Below, in pieces: positions 35,898-44,645 of a stretch of DNA of 64,000 bases. Made by a program: the position numbers and the translations under genes. The stretch spans positions 2,666,001 to 2,730,000 of the forward strand of contig NZ_JACHDO010000001.1 of the NCBI RefSeq assembly GCF_014201115.1, written 5' to 3'. The stretch comes from Nocardiopsis metallicus (GTDB lineage Bacteria; Actinomycetota; Actinomycetes; Streptosporangiales; Streptosporangiaceae). Within the stretch, counting starts at the first letter, position 1. The number at the start of each line of letters is the position of its first letter. The notes below the pieces were generated by a model, which made no database searches, was not told the DNA's origin, and worked only from the letters and a program-made list of their open reading frames with translations.

Positions 35898-35916
35898 AAG
35901 GTTAGTCTAACCTCAC
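35898..35916. promoter_or_regulatory. Iron box (IdeR/DmdR-type) for the siderophore operon
   Basis: GAAGGTTAGTCTAACCTCA contains the perfect palindrome AGGTTAG-T-CTAACCT and agrees with 15 of 19 positions of the actinobacterial iron box TTAGGTTAGGCTAACCTAA. It predicts repression in iron-replete cells. Confidence 0.85.
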
Positions 35917-35939
35917 TTCGAGTCATTTCAAAAAAACTG

Positions 35940-35968
35940 AACCGGGAGGGGCGTTCCCTCCCGGTTCG
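35940..35968 (-). terminator. Rho-independent terminator of the FAD monooxygenase gene
   Basis: GAACCGGGAGGG pairs with CCCTCCCGGTTC (12-bp stem, 5-base loop). On the minus strand it is followed by AGTTTTTTT, a true U-tract, unusual in this GC-rich DNA. Confidence 0.85.
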
Positions 35969-36053
35969 GGGCCGCGTGCCTGCTTCCCCCTCCCCGCGCC
36001 CGGGCGTGGCGGCGTGGACCAGCGGCGCGACGCCCACGCCCCCGGCGGACGGC

Positions 36054-37208
36054 TCAGGAAGTGCGGTCGGTGAGCGCGTTGCTCGCCCTACCCAGGTAAC
36101 CGATGTACTGGCTGGTCGCCAAGGCGCCGAGCCGTTCGGCCCCCAGCAGGCGAGGCGGCCCGAAGCGCTTGAGCAGTTCCGCGCCCGAGGCCAGCGAGGC
36201 CAGGGCGACCGGCCCCCTCCGGGCGTGCTCGTACCGGCGCAGCGCGGCCGCCGGATCGGTCCCGGCCCGCTGCTCCGCCAATGCCCGGGACAGCGCCAGG
36301 GCGTCCTCCAGCGCCTGGTTCGCGCCCTGGGCGGTGGAGGGCGAGAAGGCGTGCGCGGCGTCGCCCAGCAGGGTCGCCCCGCCCCGGCCCCAGACCTTCC
36401 TGGGCATCCGGTAGCGGACGTGCTCGAACAGCGCGAGGTCCTCGTCACGGGCGTGCTCCAGGACCGCGCTCACGTCCGGATCGTCCCACCCTTCGAAGAG
36501 CCTGCGCAGCACGGCCGCCGGAGCCCCGGGCACGGGGGTGTCCGGCCGCCAGCGCACGTCGAACCACCATTGGACGAGCCCCTCGCCGGCGGGCATCATC
36601 CCGCACAGGCCCTGGCGCCCCTGGACGACCGCCGCGCGGGTGCCCGCCGCCAGCTCCACGGGGACCCGGGTGAGCCCCTGCCAGCTGGCCCACCCGGTCG
36701 GGCGGGCGGGGTCGCCGTCCCACAGGTCGCGGCGCACGGCCGAGCGGACTCCGTCCGCACCGACCACCACGTCGCCCGTGGCGCTGGTGCCGTCCCCGAA
36801 GAGCGCGCTCACCGTACCGTCCGGGTTCAGCCGCACCCGGGTGCAGACACGGCCGAACCTCACCGTGCCCTGGGGAAGTCCGTCCGCGAGGAGCTCCATC
36901 AGCGCGCGCCGGGGCACGGCCCGGCTCTCGAAGCCGTAGCGCTCGCGCACCGCGCCCAGGTCGACCGTGTAGCGCACACGGCCCGCGGAGTCGCGGTTCT
37001 CCAGGCTGTCCAGGCGGCGGCCGACTCCGGAGACGTCCACGCCCAGTGCGGTCAGGGACGCGACCCCGTTGGCGTGGAGTCCGAGCCCCGCGCCCCCTCT
37101 GCGCAGCCCGGAGGCGCGCTCGTGGACCTCGACCTCATGGCCCTGGTCGCTGAGGCCGCGGGCAAGGGCCAGACCGCCCACTCCAGCTCCGACGATGACG
37201 ACACGCAT
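36054..37208 (-). CDS. FAD-dependent monooxygenase (PHBH-type)
   Basis: 384 residues. GAGVGGLALARGL (FAD Rossmann motif), ADGVRSAVRR (DG motif), and LLGDAAHAFSPSTAQGANQALEDA (second FAD motif) place it with aromatic hydroxylases such as zeaxanthin epoxidase relatives and 6-hydroxynicotinate monooxygenase-like enzymes. NADPH-dependent hydroxylation of an aromatic or polyketide compound is likely. ATG 37208 with GGGGTGGG upstream. No pathway partners are close. Confidence 0.9.
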   Translation of the reverse strand: MRVVIVGAGVGGLALARGLSDQGHEVEVHERASGLRRGGAGLGLHANGVASLTALGVDVSGVGRRLDSLENRDSAGRVRYTVDLGAVRERYGFESRAVPRRALMELLADGLPQGTVRFGRVCTRVRLNPDGTVSALFGDGTSATGDVVVGADGVRSAVRRDLWDGDPARPTGWASWQGLTRVPVELAAGTRAAVVQGRQGLCGMMPAGEGLVQWWFDVRWRPDTPVPGAPAAVLRRLFEGWDDPDVSAVLEHARDEDLALFEHVRYRMPRKVWGRGGATLLGDAAHAFSPSTAQGANQALEDALALSRALAEQRAGTDPAAALRRYEHARRGPVALASLASGAELLKRFGPPRLLGAERLGALATSQYIGYLGRASNALTDRTS

Positions 37209-37315
37209 CAAAGACCCACCCCTGAACGTTCGGCTGCCAGCACGTTGCCGACAGACCGAACATAACGGACCAGGATGTCGGTCAGGGGCGCGTCGGCCGG
37301 GCGGACCGCTCCGAT

Positions 37316-37347
37316 GACCCGCCCCGGAACCGCTCCCGGGGCGGGTC
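37316..37347 (-). terminator. Terminator downstream of the GH13 gene
   Basis: GACCCGCCCCGG pairs with CCGGGGCGGGTC, a perfect 12-bp stem with 8-base loop, about 60 bp behind the glucosidase stop. Confidence 0.7.
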
Positions 37348-37407
37348 GTGTTCGACGGTCAACGGCCGCGGGCGGGCCAGACCGCCGGTCGGCCGGCGGA
37401 TCAGGGT

Positions 37408-39081
37408 TCAGCGGATCAGGTGGACCCTGGCCTCCCAGGGGCGCAGCGGGGCCGCGACCGGCCCCGGGTCGGGGAGGTTGCCCAGGAGCAGCTCGGCGTC
37501 GGCCGCAGCCAGGTCCCCGGGCAGCTCCGCCTCCGCCCGCTGGCCGCTCCAGTTGGCCAGCACCAGCAGCACCTGGCCGTTCAGCGTCCGGGTGTAGGCG
37601 TAGACCCGGGGGTCCTCCTCCAGCAGCGGGGTGAAGCTGCCGTGCACGATGACCGGGTGCTCCTTGCGGAGGGCGATCAGGCGCCGGTAGTGGTGGAAGA
37701 CCGAACCCTGGTCGGCCACGGCGGCCTCGGCGTTGATCCCGATGTGGTTGGGGTTGACCCCGATCCACGGCGTCCCGGTGGTGAACCCGGCGTTCGCACC
37801 GGCGGTCCACTGCATGGGAGTGCGCGCGTTGTCCCGGCTCATCCTCGTGATCCCCGCCATGGCCGCATTCGCGTCGACCTTGCCGGTCTCCACCATGGTG
37901 CGGTGGTAGTTCAGGGTCTCCAGGTCGCGGTAGTCGGCGATGTCGTCCATGTGGGCGTTGGTCATGCCCAGTTCCTCGCCCTGGTAGACGTACGGGGTGC
38001 CCTGCATCATGTGCAGGGTGGTGGCGATCGCGGTCGCCGACTCCACCCGGTAACGGCCGTCGTCACCGAAGCGGGAGACCACGCGCGGCTGGTCGTGGTT
38101 GTTCAGGTACAGGCTGTTCCAGCCCCGGTCGTTGAGGCCGACCTGCCAGCGGTTGAGCGAGGCCTTGAGCCGGACCAGGTCCAGCGGCCGAGGGTCGAAC
38201 TTACCGCCCGGTCCGTGGTCCAGATCCACGTGCTCGAACTGGAACACCATGTCGAGCTCGCGGTTGACCGGATTGGTGTGGATACGGGCCTGCTCCACGC
38301 TCACCCCCGGCATCTCCCCCACGGTGAGCACGTCGCGCCCGGCGAAGGCCCTCTCGTGCATCTCGTGCAGGAACTCGTGCAGGCGCGGCCCGTTGATCGC
38401 GTGCTCGGCGAAGATCCCGTAGTCGCCGGCCACCGGCCCGTCCGGGAGCTTGGGGTTCTTGGACACGAAGTTGATCACGTCCATCCGGAACCCGTCCGCG
38501 CCCCGGGCCAGCCACCACAGGGCGACCTCGTGCACGGCCGCGCGCACCCGGGGGTTCTCCCAGTTCAGGTCGGGCTGGGAGGGACTGAACAGGTGGAGGT
38601 AGTACTCGCCGCGCGTCTGGTCGTAGGTCCAGGCCGGACCGGAGAACACCGAACCCCAGTTGTTGGGCGGGCCGCCGTCGCGCCCGGGCCGCCAGAAGTA
38701 GAAGTCCTTCTTGTCCTCGTCGCCCTCGCGCGAGGCGGTGAACCAGGGGTGCCGGTCGCTGGTGTGGTTGATGACCAGGTCCATGACCAGGCGCATCCCG
38801 CGCTCGTGCAGCCCGTCCCGGAGCCGGTCCCAGTCCTCCAGGGTGCCGAACCGGGGATCGATGCCGGTGTAGTCGCTGATGTCGTAGCCGTTGTCGTCCC
38901 AAGGCGAGGGATAGACCGGCGAGAGCCACACGACGTCCACGCCGAGGAGCTTGAGGTAGTCCAGTTTCTCGACGATCCCGGCCAGGTCGCCGACACCGTC
39001 GCCGTCGCTGTCTTTGAAGCTGCTCGGATAGATCTGGTAGACGACGCTGGACTTCCACCAGTCGGCGCTGGGTTCGGGCAT
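37408..39081 (-). CDS. GH13 alpha-glucosidase (oligo-1,6-glucosidase type)
   Basis: 557-residue (beta/alpha)8 glycoside hydrolase of family 13. Conserved regions: DLVINH (101-106), GFRMDVINF with nucleophile Asp201, Glu256 in TVGEMPG as acid/base, and NNHDQPR (Asp330). QPDLNW matches the MalL/GH13_31 branch, exo-acting on alpha-1,4 or 1,6-linked glucose of malto- or isomalto-oligosaccharides. ATG 39081 chosen since AAGGA is five bases upstream; ATG 39114 would add eleven residues. No sugar transporter or LacI gene is adjacent. Confidence 0.93.
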   Translation of the reverse strand: MPEPSADWWKSSVVYQIYPSSFKDSDGDGVGDLAGIVEKLDYLKLLGVDVVWLSPVYPSPWDDNGYDISDYTGIDPRFGTLEDWDRLRDGLHERGMRLVMDLVINHTSDRHPWFTASREGDEDKKDFYFWRPGRDGGPPNNWGSVFSGPAWTYDQTRGEYYLHLFSPSQPDLNWENPRVRAAVHEVALWWLARGADGFRMDVINFVSKNPKLPDGPVAGDYGIFAEHAINGPRLHEFLHEMHERAFAGRDVLTVGEMPGVSVEQARIHTNPVNRELDMVFQFEHVDLDHGPGGKFDPRPLDLVRLKASLNRWQVGLNDRGWNSLYLNNHDQPRVVSRFGDDGRYRVESATAIATTLHMMQGTPYVYQGEELGMTNAHMDDIADYRDLETLNYHRTMVETGKVDANAAMAGITRMSRDNARTPMQWTAGANAGFTTGTPWIGVNPNHIGINAEAAVADQGSVFHHYRRLIALRKEHPVIVHGSFTPLLEEDPRVYAYTRTLNGQVLLVLANWSGQRAEAELPGDLAAADAELLLGNLPDPGPVAAPLRPWEARVHLIR

Positions 39082-39243
39082 GGGTTCCTTCTCCGCTCGG
39101 GTCCGGTTCACCATTCAACCGCTCCTGGCCCCGCTTGGGGAGGGGAATCGCGGCGGCTTTCGGGGCGGCTTGCGGGGAGTCTAGGGTTGCCCCGGTCGTT
39201 CCCGCGGGCGCATCCGCGGGGACACGCAGACGAAGGGGACACC

Positions 39244-40044
39244 ATGTGCTTGCACGGAACCGGTGAGACCGTCAGGGCCCGCTCCGACGGCTCCGCTCCC
39301 GCCGGACCGCCGACCCCGCCGCTCACCCCGCGCCCCTGGCCGAAGGGGTTTCGGCGGGTGGTCGACCTCAGCCACACCCTCTCCCCCGGCATGCCGTCCT
39401 GGGACGAGGACAAGCCGGTCCGGGAGACGCTCGCACCGCCCGCGCCCGAGGGCGAGTTCGGGTTCTACGTACAGCGGTGGAGCATGTCCGAGCACACCGG
39501 CACCCACCTGGACGCCCCGGGACACGTGATCGGCGGCGGGCGGCTGGTACCCGACATCGACCCGGGCGAGCTCGTGGCGCCCGCCGCCGTGATCGACATC
39601 CGCGCGCGGGCCGCCGAGGACCCCGACACCACGGTGACCGTTGACGACGTCCACGCCTTCGAGCGGCTCCACGGCCGTATCCCGGCCGGGGCCGCGGTGC
39701 TGATGTGTTCGGGGTGGAGTACCCGCTGGGCGGAGGGCGACGGGCGGGTCCGGGGCGTGGCGGAGGACGGCTCGTGGCACTTCCCCGGTTTCTCCGCGGA
39801 CGCCTGCGAGTTCCTGGTCTCCCAGCGGGCCATCGCCGGGACCGGGGTGGACACGCTGAGCACCGACCCCGGCAACTCCACCGAGTTCGGCGCCCACGAG
39901 GTGGTGGGCCGCGCCGACCGGTGGGGGCTGGAGGCCCTGACCGGGTTGGAGCAGCTGCCGCCGAGCGGGGCGATGATCACGGTGGGGGTACTGCCGGGCC
40001 TGGACGCCTCCGGCGGTCCGAGTCGGGTCCTCGCCCTGTGGTGA
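39244..40044 (+). CDS. Cyclase-family metal hydrolase (kynurenine formamidase-like)
   Basis: 266 residues. RVVDLSHTLSPGMPSW and SEHTGTHLDAPGH (metal-binding HxGTHxDxPxH) define the cyclase/kynurenine formamidase family; ISTDPG-type segments appear as DTLSTDPG. Substrates are amides or esters of hydroxy acids. ATG 39244 with GGGGA upstream and TAGGGT at about 39182 as a possible -10. Divergent from GH13. Confidence 0.88.
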   Translation: MCLHGTGETVRARSDGSAPAGPPTPPLTPRPWPKGFRRVVDLSHTLSPGMPSWDEDKPVRETLAPPAPEGEFGFYVQRWSMSEHTGTHLDAPGHVIGGGRLVPDIDPGELVAPAAVIDIRARAAEDPDTTVTVDDVHAFERLHGRIPAGAAVLMCSGWSTRWAEGDGRVRGVAEDGSWHFPGFSADACEFLVSQRAIAGTGVDTLSTDPGNSTEFGAHEVVGRADRWGLEALTGLEQLPPSGAMITVGVLPGLDASGGPSRVLALW

Positions 40045-40059
40045 ACTGACGCCGGTGAC

Positions 40060-40086
40060 CCGGCCCCGGTATCTCACCGGGGCCGG
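40060..40086. terminator. Bidirectional terminator
   Basis: CCGGCCCCGGT pairs with ACCGGGGCCGG (11 bp), loop ATCTC, between convergent genes. Confidence 0.7.
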
Positions 40087-40090
40087 AGGC

Positions 40091-41311
40091 TCAGCGGTGG
40101 AGCCGATCCACACCGTCCGGGGCCCACTCCAGCAGCATGATGGTGGCGTCGTCGGTGAAACTGCCGCGCTGGTGGTCGTGGATGGCGTGGATCAGGCGCC
40201 GCAGGGTCTCGGGGGCGGGTTCGTCCGCGGAGGCCGCCCGGATGACGAAGTCGGTGAAGCGTTCCTGCCCGAACATCCTGCCCTCGCTGTCGTGTGCCTC
40301 GGTGACCCCGTCCGTGTAGAGCAGGACCTGGTCGCCGGGCTCCAGAGCGATCTCGTGGACCGTGCGCGGGGCGGCGTCGGGGACGATGCCGTCGAGGCCG
40401 AGCGGGAGTTCGGGGTCGCGCTCCATCGCCCCCTCGACCAGGCGTCGGTCGCGGATGAGCAACGGCTCGGGGTGGGCGCAGTTGGCCCAGGAGAACAGGC
40501 CGGTGGACAGGTCCAGGTTGGCGAAGATCGCCGTGCAGAAGCGTTCCGGCAGCCAGGTGACCAGGGCGCGTTCCACGTTGGTGATGAGTTCGGCGAGGTC
40601 GGCGCCGTTGCGGCGGGCGCTGCGGGCCCCGGCCATGGCGACCGAGGCGGTCAGCCCGGAGGCGAGGTCGTGGCCCATGGCGTCCAGGATGACGGCGTGC
40701 AGGGTATTGCGGGTGATGGAGTGGTCGAAGGCGTCACCGCCCAGCTCGTAGGCGGGTTCGAGGACGGCGGTGGAGATCCCGCGGCGGGTCCCGAGGGTAC
40801 GGGGCGGTAGGAAGGCGCGCAGCATCTCGGTGCGCAGCTGCACGTCGCGGGCACGGGTACGGCGGACGTAGGTGTCGCTGTAGGCGCGTTTGGACGTGAT
40901 GACCAGTGCTAGCAGCGAGGCGAGCGTCTGGCAGCGCCGGAGTGTGGGTTCGTCGAGGCAGGCGGTACGGATGTGCAGCACGCCCATGCGGTCCGCGCCG
41001 TCCTTGAGGGGGAGCCAGAGACTGAGAGCATCGGCACCGCCCTCGACGAGCCGCAGGGTGTCGGAGCGGTAGGCCTCCCCGGCGACGGTGGAGTCGACGT
41101 CGAGGATGGGGCCGCCGGTGAGCGGGACGAGCAGGTGTTGCTGCAGGTCCACCAGGTGCACGGTGATCTTGCTGAGACCGATCGCCGCACCGTAGCGGTC
41201 GGCGGCCTCCAGGACCTCGTTGGGCCCGCTCTTGTGCACGGATCTGACGAGGTCCTGGAACAGGCGTTCGCTCTCGCCGAGCGGGGTCACCGCTTCGCCG
41301 TCCTCTTCCAC
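40091..41311 (-). CDS. GAF and PP2C (SpoIIE-type) serine phosphatase
   Basis: 406 residues. GAF-like sensor at about 20-150 (AIGLSKITVHLVDLQQHLLVPLT), then the SpoIIE/PP2C phosphatase: EPAYELGGDAFDH and ILDAMGHDLASGL supply metal-binding Asp residues, LLYTDGVTEAHD and SFTDDATIMLLEW follow. Such proteins dephosphorylate anti-anti-sigma factors and so control stress sigma factors. GTG 41311 with AAGGGGGTGA before it. No anti-sigma partner is adjacent. Confidence 0.9.
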   Translation of the reverse strand: MEEDGEAVTPLGESERLFQDLVRSVHKSGPNEVLEAADRYGAAIGLSKITVHLVDLQQHLLVPLTGGPILDVDSTVAGEAYRSDTLRLVEGGADALSLWLPLKDGADRMGVLHIRTACLDEPTLRRCQTLASLLALVITSKRAYSDTYVRRTRARDVQLRTEMLRAFLPPRTLGTRRGISTAVLEPAYELGGDAFDHSITRNTLHAVILDAMGHDLASGLTASVAMAGARSARRNGADLAELITNVERALVTWLPERFCTAIFANLDLSTGLFSWANCAHPEPLLIRDRRLVEGAMERDPELPLGLDGIVPDAAPRTVHEIALEPGDQVLLYTDGVTEAHDSEGRMFGQERFTDFVIRAASADEPAPETLRRLIHAIHDHQRGSFTDDATIMLLEWAPDGVDRLHR

Positions 41312-41615
41312 GCGCTCACCCCCTTAGGCCGGCCGTCCGGCCGCCACCCGTGTTTCCTCCCCGCGCCAAGCCCCTCGACCGCAGGCGGGCCTCGGCACCC
41401 GTTCGGGGTCCCACTCGCCGCAGCCCTCAGTGTCGCACCGACACGGCTGCTGGCCCAGTGTTCGACTTGCGTGTCCCTTAGCAGGTCAAAACGGATTTCC
41501 CACCCGCACCAGCCAGCCAAAGTCAACTTCGGTTGACTTTCCCGCGCGGTCAACCTAAGTTGACAGTACGAGATTCCGGAGGGACCCGAAGAGGCCCACG
41601 ACCCACGGAGGAGCC
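41312..41615. other. Intergenic region with three palindromes
   Basis: 304 bp between divergent genes. Contains GTGTCG-CAC-CGACAC (perfect 6-bp arms) about 41432, and the two GTCAAC operators described separately. No ORF of merit. Confidence 0.5.
41519..41564 (+). promoter_or_regulatory. Promoter embedded in twin GTCAAC/GTTGAC palindromes
   Basis: AAAGTCAAC-TTCG-GTTGACTTT (41519-41540, perfect 9-bp arms) and GTCAAC-CTAA-GTTGAC (41549-41564, perfect 6-bp arms), 27 bp apart. TTGACT (41533-41538), 17-bp spacer and TAAGTT (41556-41561) form a near-consensus promoter: the first palindrome covers the -35 and the second the -10. It drives the gene at 41616. Confidence 0.75.
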
Positions 41616-42365
41616 GTGAACGTCGCCTTCGACGACCCCGCGCCCGAACCCGAGGACCTGCACGCCTGGACCGCGCGGGGCTTCGCGGTGGCCGAGGCAC
41701 GGCGATGGATCGACGCCGGGTTCGTCCTGGACGCCGCCGAACGCTGGCGGGAGCGCGGGGTGTACCGCCCCGAGCCCGCACAGGCCTGGCGGGCGGCGGG
41801 GCTGACCCCCTACACCGTCGGCCCGGCGCTGCGGGCCGGGATGGAACCGGGCGAGGCCGTGCGCTGGCACGAGCTGGGATACGACCGCGCGGAGGCCGCC
41901 GAACGACACCTGGCCGGGGAGCGCCCGCATCCCCGGAGGCTGTTCGCCCGGCTGTTCCGGCGACACCGCGACCGTGATCTGGACCTGGACGACGCGCAGG
42001 CCGAGACGATGACCGCGCTGCTGCGCGCGGGGGTCCCACCGGCCCGGGCCCGCGCCTACCTGGACGCGGGCTGGCGGGGCCTGGAAGCGCTGCCGTGGGC
42101 GCGCACCGGGGTGAACGCCACCCAGGCGGTGCTCTATCGCGCGCTCGGCCTCGCCCCGGAGGAGGCCGCCCGGTCGGCGAAGGCGGGCAGAGACGCAGAG
42201 AAGCTGCTCCGCACCTGGTGGGACGCGGGGGTACCGCGTCAGGACGTGGCCGCCTGGCTGACCGCCGGGTTCTCCCCGCAGGAAGCGGCGAGCGCGGTGG
42301 CGGCAGACGGCACCGTGGAGGAGGCGGCGCCGCGCGCTCCGGGCGGCCGTGAGCCGGACCCATGA
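41616..42365 (+). CDS. Protein of tandem 13-residue Gly-phased helical repeats
   Basis: 249 residues, no known enzyme domain. It is built from about 15 short repeats with consensus W-x-x-A-G-[FVL]-x-x-x-E-A-x-x. Gly falls at residues 22, 35, 48, 62, 75, 88, 101 and again at 139, 152, 165, 178, 191, 205, 218, 232: steps of 13 with an occasional 14. A basic linker (103-121, rich in Arg) separates the two blocks. Each unit is probably helix-turn-helix, giving a short solenoid that binds protein or nucleic acid. GTG 41616 follows GGAGGA. It has its own tightly repressed promoter. Function unknown. Confidence 0.7.
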   Translation: MNVAFDDPAPEPEDLHAWTARGFAVAEARRWIDAGFVLDAAERWRERGVYRPEPAQAWRAAGLTPYTVGPALRAGMEPGEAVRWHELGYDRAEAAERHLAGERPHPRRLFARLFRRHRDRDLDLDDAQAETMTALLRAGVPPARARAYLDAGWRGLEALPWARTGVNATQAVLYRALGLAPEEAARSAKAGRDAEKLLRTWWDAGVPRQDVAAWLTAGFSPQEAASAVAADGTVEEAAPRAPGGREPDP

Positions 42366-42447
42366 GGGGCGGGGCCCGGCCACCAGGCCGACATCAGTGG
42401 ACCGGCCTGGACCCAGCGGCCGTTCCGGACCCGGCAGTTCCTCAAGC

Positions 42448-43560
42448 TCAGCGGTGGCTAGGGGTGTCAGCCGAACTGTCCTGCGTGGTGGTACCCACCT
42501 CCGGGCTGAAGGCCGCCACGGCGTGGGCCGCTCCCCGCCCCTGCGAGCGGGCGACGATCCGGCCTCCCTGCAGACGGAGCGCGATTTCGGTGTCGTCGTC
42601 GAACTCGACCGCACCGGCGGCGGCAGCGAGCCCGGAATCCAGGACGATCCGCGGCCGCGCCCAGGTCCGAGCGGGGAAGGACCGTGAAAGCCCGCCTCGC
42701 AGTTCGGCCAGGACCAGGCGGACCAGCGGGAGGAGTTCCGCGGACTCGGCGGTGACCGGCACGATCGTCACCGGCACGTCCTCGGGCGCGGCGCGCAGGG
42801 CTTCCTCGACGGCTTCCAGCCGGTGCAGGCCCAGCACCACCACGACCCCTTCGTCGATCCGGACAGACTCCTGGTGCAGGACGTCCAGGGCACTGGGTCC
42901 CGACCAGGGCTCGTCCACGGGGCGAGCGGCCGGGATGTGGGCGATGTGCGGGAGCGGCCAGCTGTCGTCCAGGTCCAGCCCGGCCAGGCGCTCGCAGGAG
43001 CGGATCACGGTGAAGGGGTCGGTGAACCCGGGCGCGGCCACGGCGAGCTGTCCTGCCCCGTGCAGGGTGGTCAGGACGCTCTCGGCGACCCGGACCCTGC
43101 GCTGGCCGGACTCGGGAGCGGCTTCGAGGCGTTCCAGGGCCAGCCCGACCAGGACCGCCTGCAAGGACGTGAGCTGCGCGTACACCCGACCCACTCGGGG
43201 GTCCGCGGTGACCTCGGCCGTGAGTTCGGCTCCCATGCGCTCGTCGGCCCCGGTGAGGGGCAGGCGGGCCACCCAGGCGCGGGCGAAGGCGCCCAAGGCC
43301 TCGGACGCGCTGACCGGATCGGCGGCCTCACCCTGCGGGGCGCGCTCCGCCGCCTCCGCGGCCTCGGCCAGAACGGCCAGGTAGAGGGCGCGTTTGCCCG
43401 GGAAATTGGAGTAGACGGCGCCCCGGGTGAGTTCGGCGCGGTCGGCGATGCGGTCGATCTTGGCATCGCGGAAACCGCGTTCGGCGAACTCCTCCCGTGC
43501 CGCCGTGAGCACGCGTGCCCGGTTGCGTTCCTGCTGCTGCACCCTGCTGAGCCGAACCAT
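42448..43560 (-). CDS. TetR-family regulator with an extra C-terminal domain
   Basis: 370 residues, nearly double a usual TetR protein. HTH at about 25-60 (IADRAELTRGAVYSNFPGK), ligand-domain helices to about 200. The remaining 170 residues form an unassigned alpha/beta domain: SVRIDEGVVVVLGLHRLEAV, VPVTIVPVTAESAELLPLV, EIALRLQGGRIVARS. Strong Shine-Dalgarno AAGGAGGA before ATG 43560. It is divergent from the DrrA-like ATPase and separated by an inverted repeat, so it is its likely repressor. Confidence 0.88.
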   Translation of the reverse strand: MVRLSRVQQQERNRARVLTAAREEFAERGFRDAKIDRIADRAELTRGAVYSNFPGKRALYLAVLAEAAEAAERAPQGEAADPVSASEALGAFARAWVARLPLTGADERMGAELTAEVTADPRVGRVYAQLTSLQAVLVGLALERLEAAPESGQRRVRVAESVLTTLHGAGQLAVAAPGFTDPFTVIRSCERLAGLDLDDSWPLPHIAHIPAARPVDEPWSGPSALDVLHQESVRIDEGVVVVLGLHRLEAVEEALRAAPEDVPVTIVPVTAESAELLPLVRLVLAELRGGLSRSFPARTWARPRIVLDSGLAAAAGAVEFDDDTEIALRLQGGRIVARSQGRGAAHAVAAFSPEVGTTTQDSSADTPSHR

Positions 43561-43591
43561 CTTCCTCCTTGCCGCGGTGCACCCATCCTAC

Positions 43592-43625
43592 GTTGAGATA
43601 CCAGCACCACTCGGATACTCTCAAC
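43592..43625. promoter_or_regulatory. Inverted repeat between TetR and exporter genes
   Basis: GTTGAGA (43592-43598) and TCTCAAC (43619-43625), perfect 7-bp arms 20 bp apart, in the divergent promoter region of the long TetR and the DrrA-like gene. Confidence 0.55.
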
Positions 43626-43673
43626 ATTCGAATGACATGAACATCTGAAACTCATTGGAGGGCGGCGTGAGCC

Positions 43674-44645
43674 ATGACTGAGTACGCGTTCCGAGCCGAG
43701 GGTCTGGTCAAACGGTTCGGCAGGACTACCGCGCTGGCCGGGGTGGACCTGGCGGCCCGCCCCGGCTCGGTGCTGGGTGTGTTGGGTCCGAACGGCGCCG
43801 GGAAGACCACCGCCATCCGCATCCTCGCCACCCTCGCCCGGCCCGACGAAGGCACCGCCGCCGTCGGCGGCTTCGACGTGGTGCGCCAGGCCGCCGGCGT
43901 GCGCCGGTTGATCGGGCTGACCGGACAGCAGTCGATGATCGACGAGGAGCTGACCGGCCGGGCCAACCTGGTGCTCATCGGCCAGCTCCTGGACCTGCGC
44001 CGCACCGAGGCCCTCGCCCGTGCGGGCCAGCTCCTGGACCGCTTCGAGCTCACCGACGCCGCCACGCGCCCGGTCGCCACCTACTCCGGCGGGATGCGCC
44101 GCCGTCTGGACCTGGCGGCCAGCCTGGTGGGGCGGCCCCGAGTGGTCTTCCTCGACGAACCCTCCGTCGGGCTCGACCCCGGCAAGCGCGAGGAGCTGTG
44201 GCGGATGGTCCGCGAGCTCACCGCGGAGGGCACCACCGTCCTGCTCACCACCCAGTACCTGGAGGAGGCCGACGCCCTGGCCGACGGGATCGCGGTGATC
44301 GACCACGGCCGCGTGATCGCCGACGGCACGCCCGCCGAGCTCAAGCGGGTGGTGGGCGGCCAGGCCGTCTCCCTCCGGCCCGCCGACCCCGCCCGGATCG
44401 GGGCGGCCGCCGCCGTCATGGAACGGGTCACCGGCCGAGAGCCCGAACGCGTCCGGCAGACCCTGTCCGTCCCGGTGGCGAGCGACTCACTGGCCTGGGA
44501 GATGGCGGACGGCCTGCGGGCGGAGGGGGTCTCGGTCACCGAGTTCTCCCTCCACCTGCCCAGCCTCGACGAGGTGTTCTTCGCCCTCACCGGCACAGCC
44601 GCGAACACACCGCAGGAAACCAGCACAGTGGAGCCCAGCGCATGA
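43674..44645 (+). CDS. Drug-export ABC transporter ATPase (DrrA family)
   Basis: 323 residues. Walker A GPNGAGKTT, Q-loop TGQQSMIDEELTG, signature YSGGMRRRLDLAASL, Walker B VVFLDEPSVGLD, switch His nearby (LLTTQYLEEADAL). The C-terminal third is the DrrA-type regulatory extension. Resistance or export of an anthracycline-like or lipid compound is typical. ATG 43674 with GGAGGG upstream; stop overlaps the permease start. Confidence 0.92.
   Translation: MTEYAFRAEGLVKRFGRTTALAGVDLAARPGSVLGVLGPNGAGKTTAIRILATLARPDEGTAAVGGFDVVRQAAGVRRLIGLTGQQSMIDEELTGRANLVLIGQLLDLRRTEALARAGQLLDRFELTDAATRPVATYSGGMRRRLDLAASLVGRPRVVFLDEPSVGLDPGKREELWRMVRELTAEGTTVLLTTQYLEEADALADGIAVIDHGRVIADGTPAELKRVVGGQAVSLRPADPARIGAAAAVMERVTGREPERVRQTLSVPVASDSLAWEMADGLRAEGVSVTEFSLHLPSLDEVFFALTGTAANTPQETSTVEPSA

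Noticed and set aside
33873..37265. 1130-codon plus-strand frame opposite the siderophore and monooxygenase genes
   Set aside because: Crosses an iron box, a terminator and three real genes on the other strand; low-complexity Gly/Gln/His-rich translation.
37348..40044. Long upstream extension of the cyclase gene reading
   Set aside because: The extension is antisense to GH13; a good start (ATG 39244 with GGGGA) exists exactly where homology begins.
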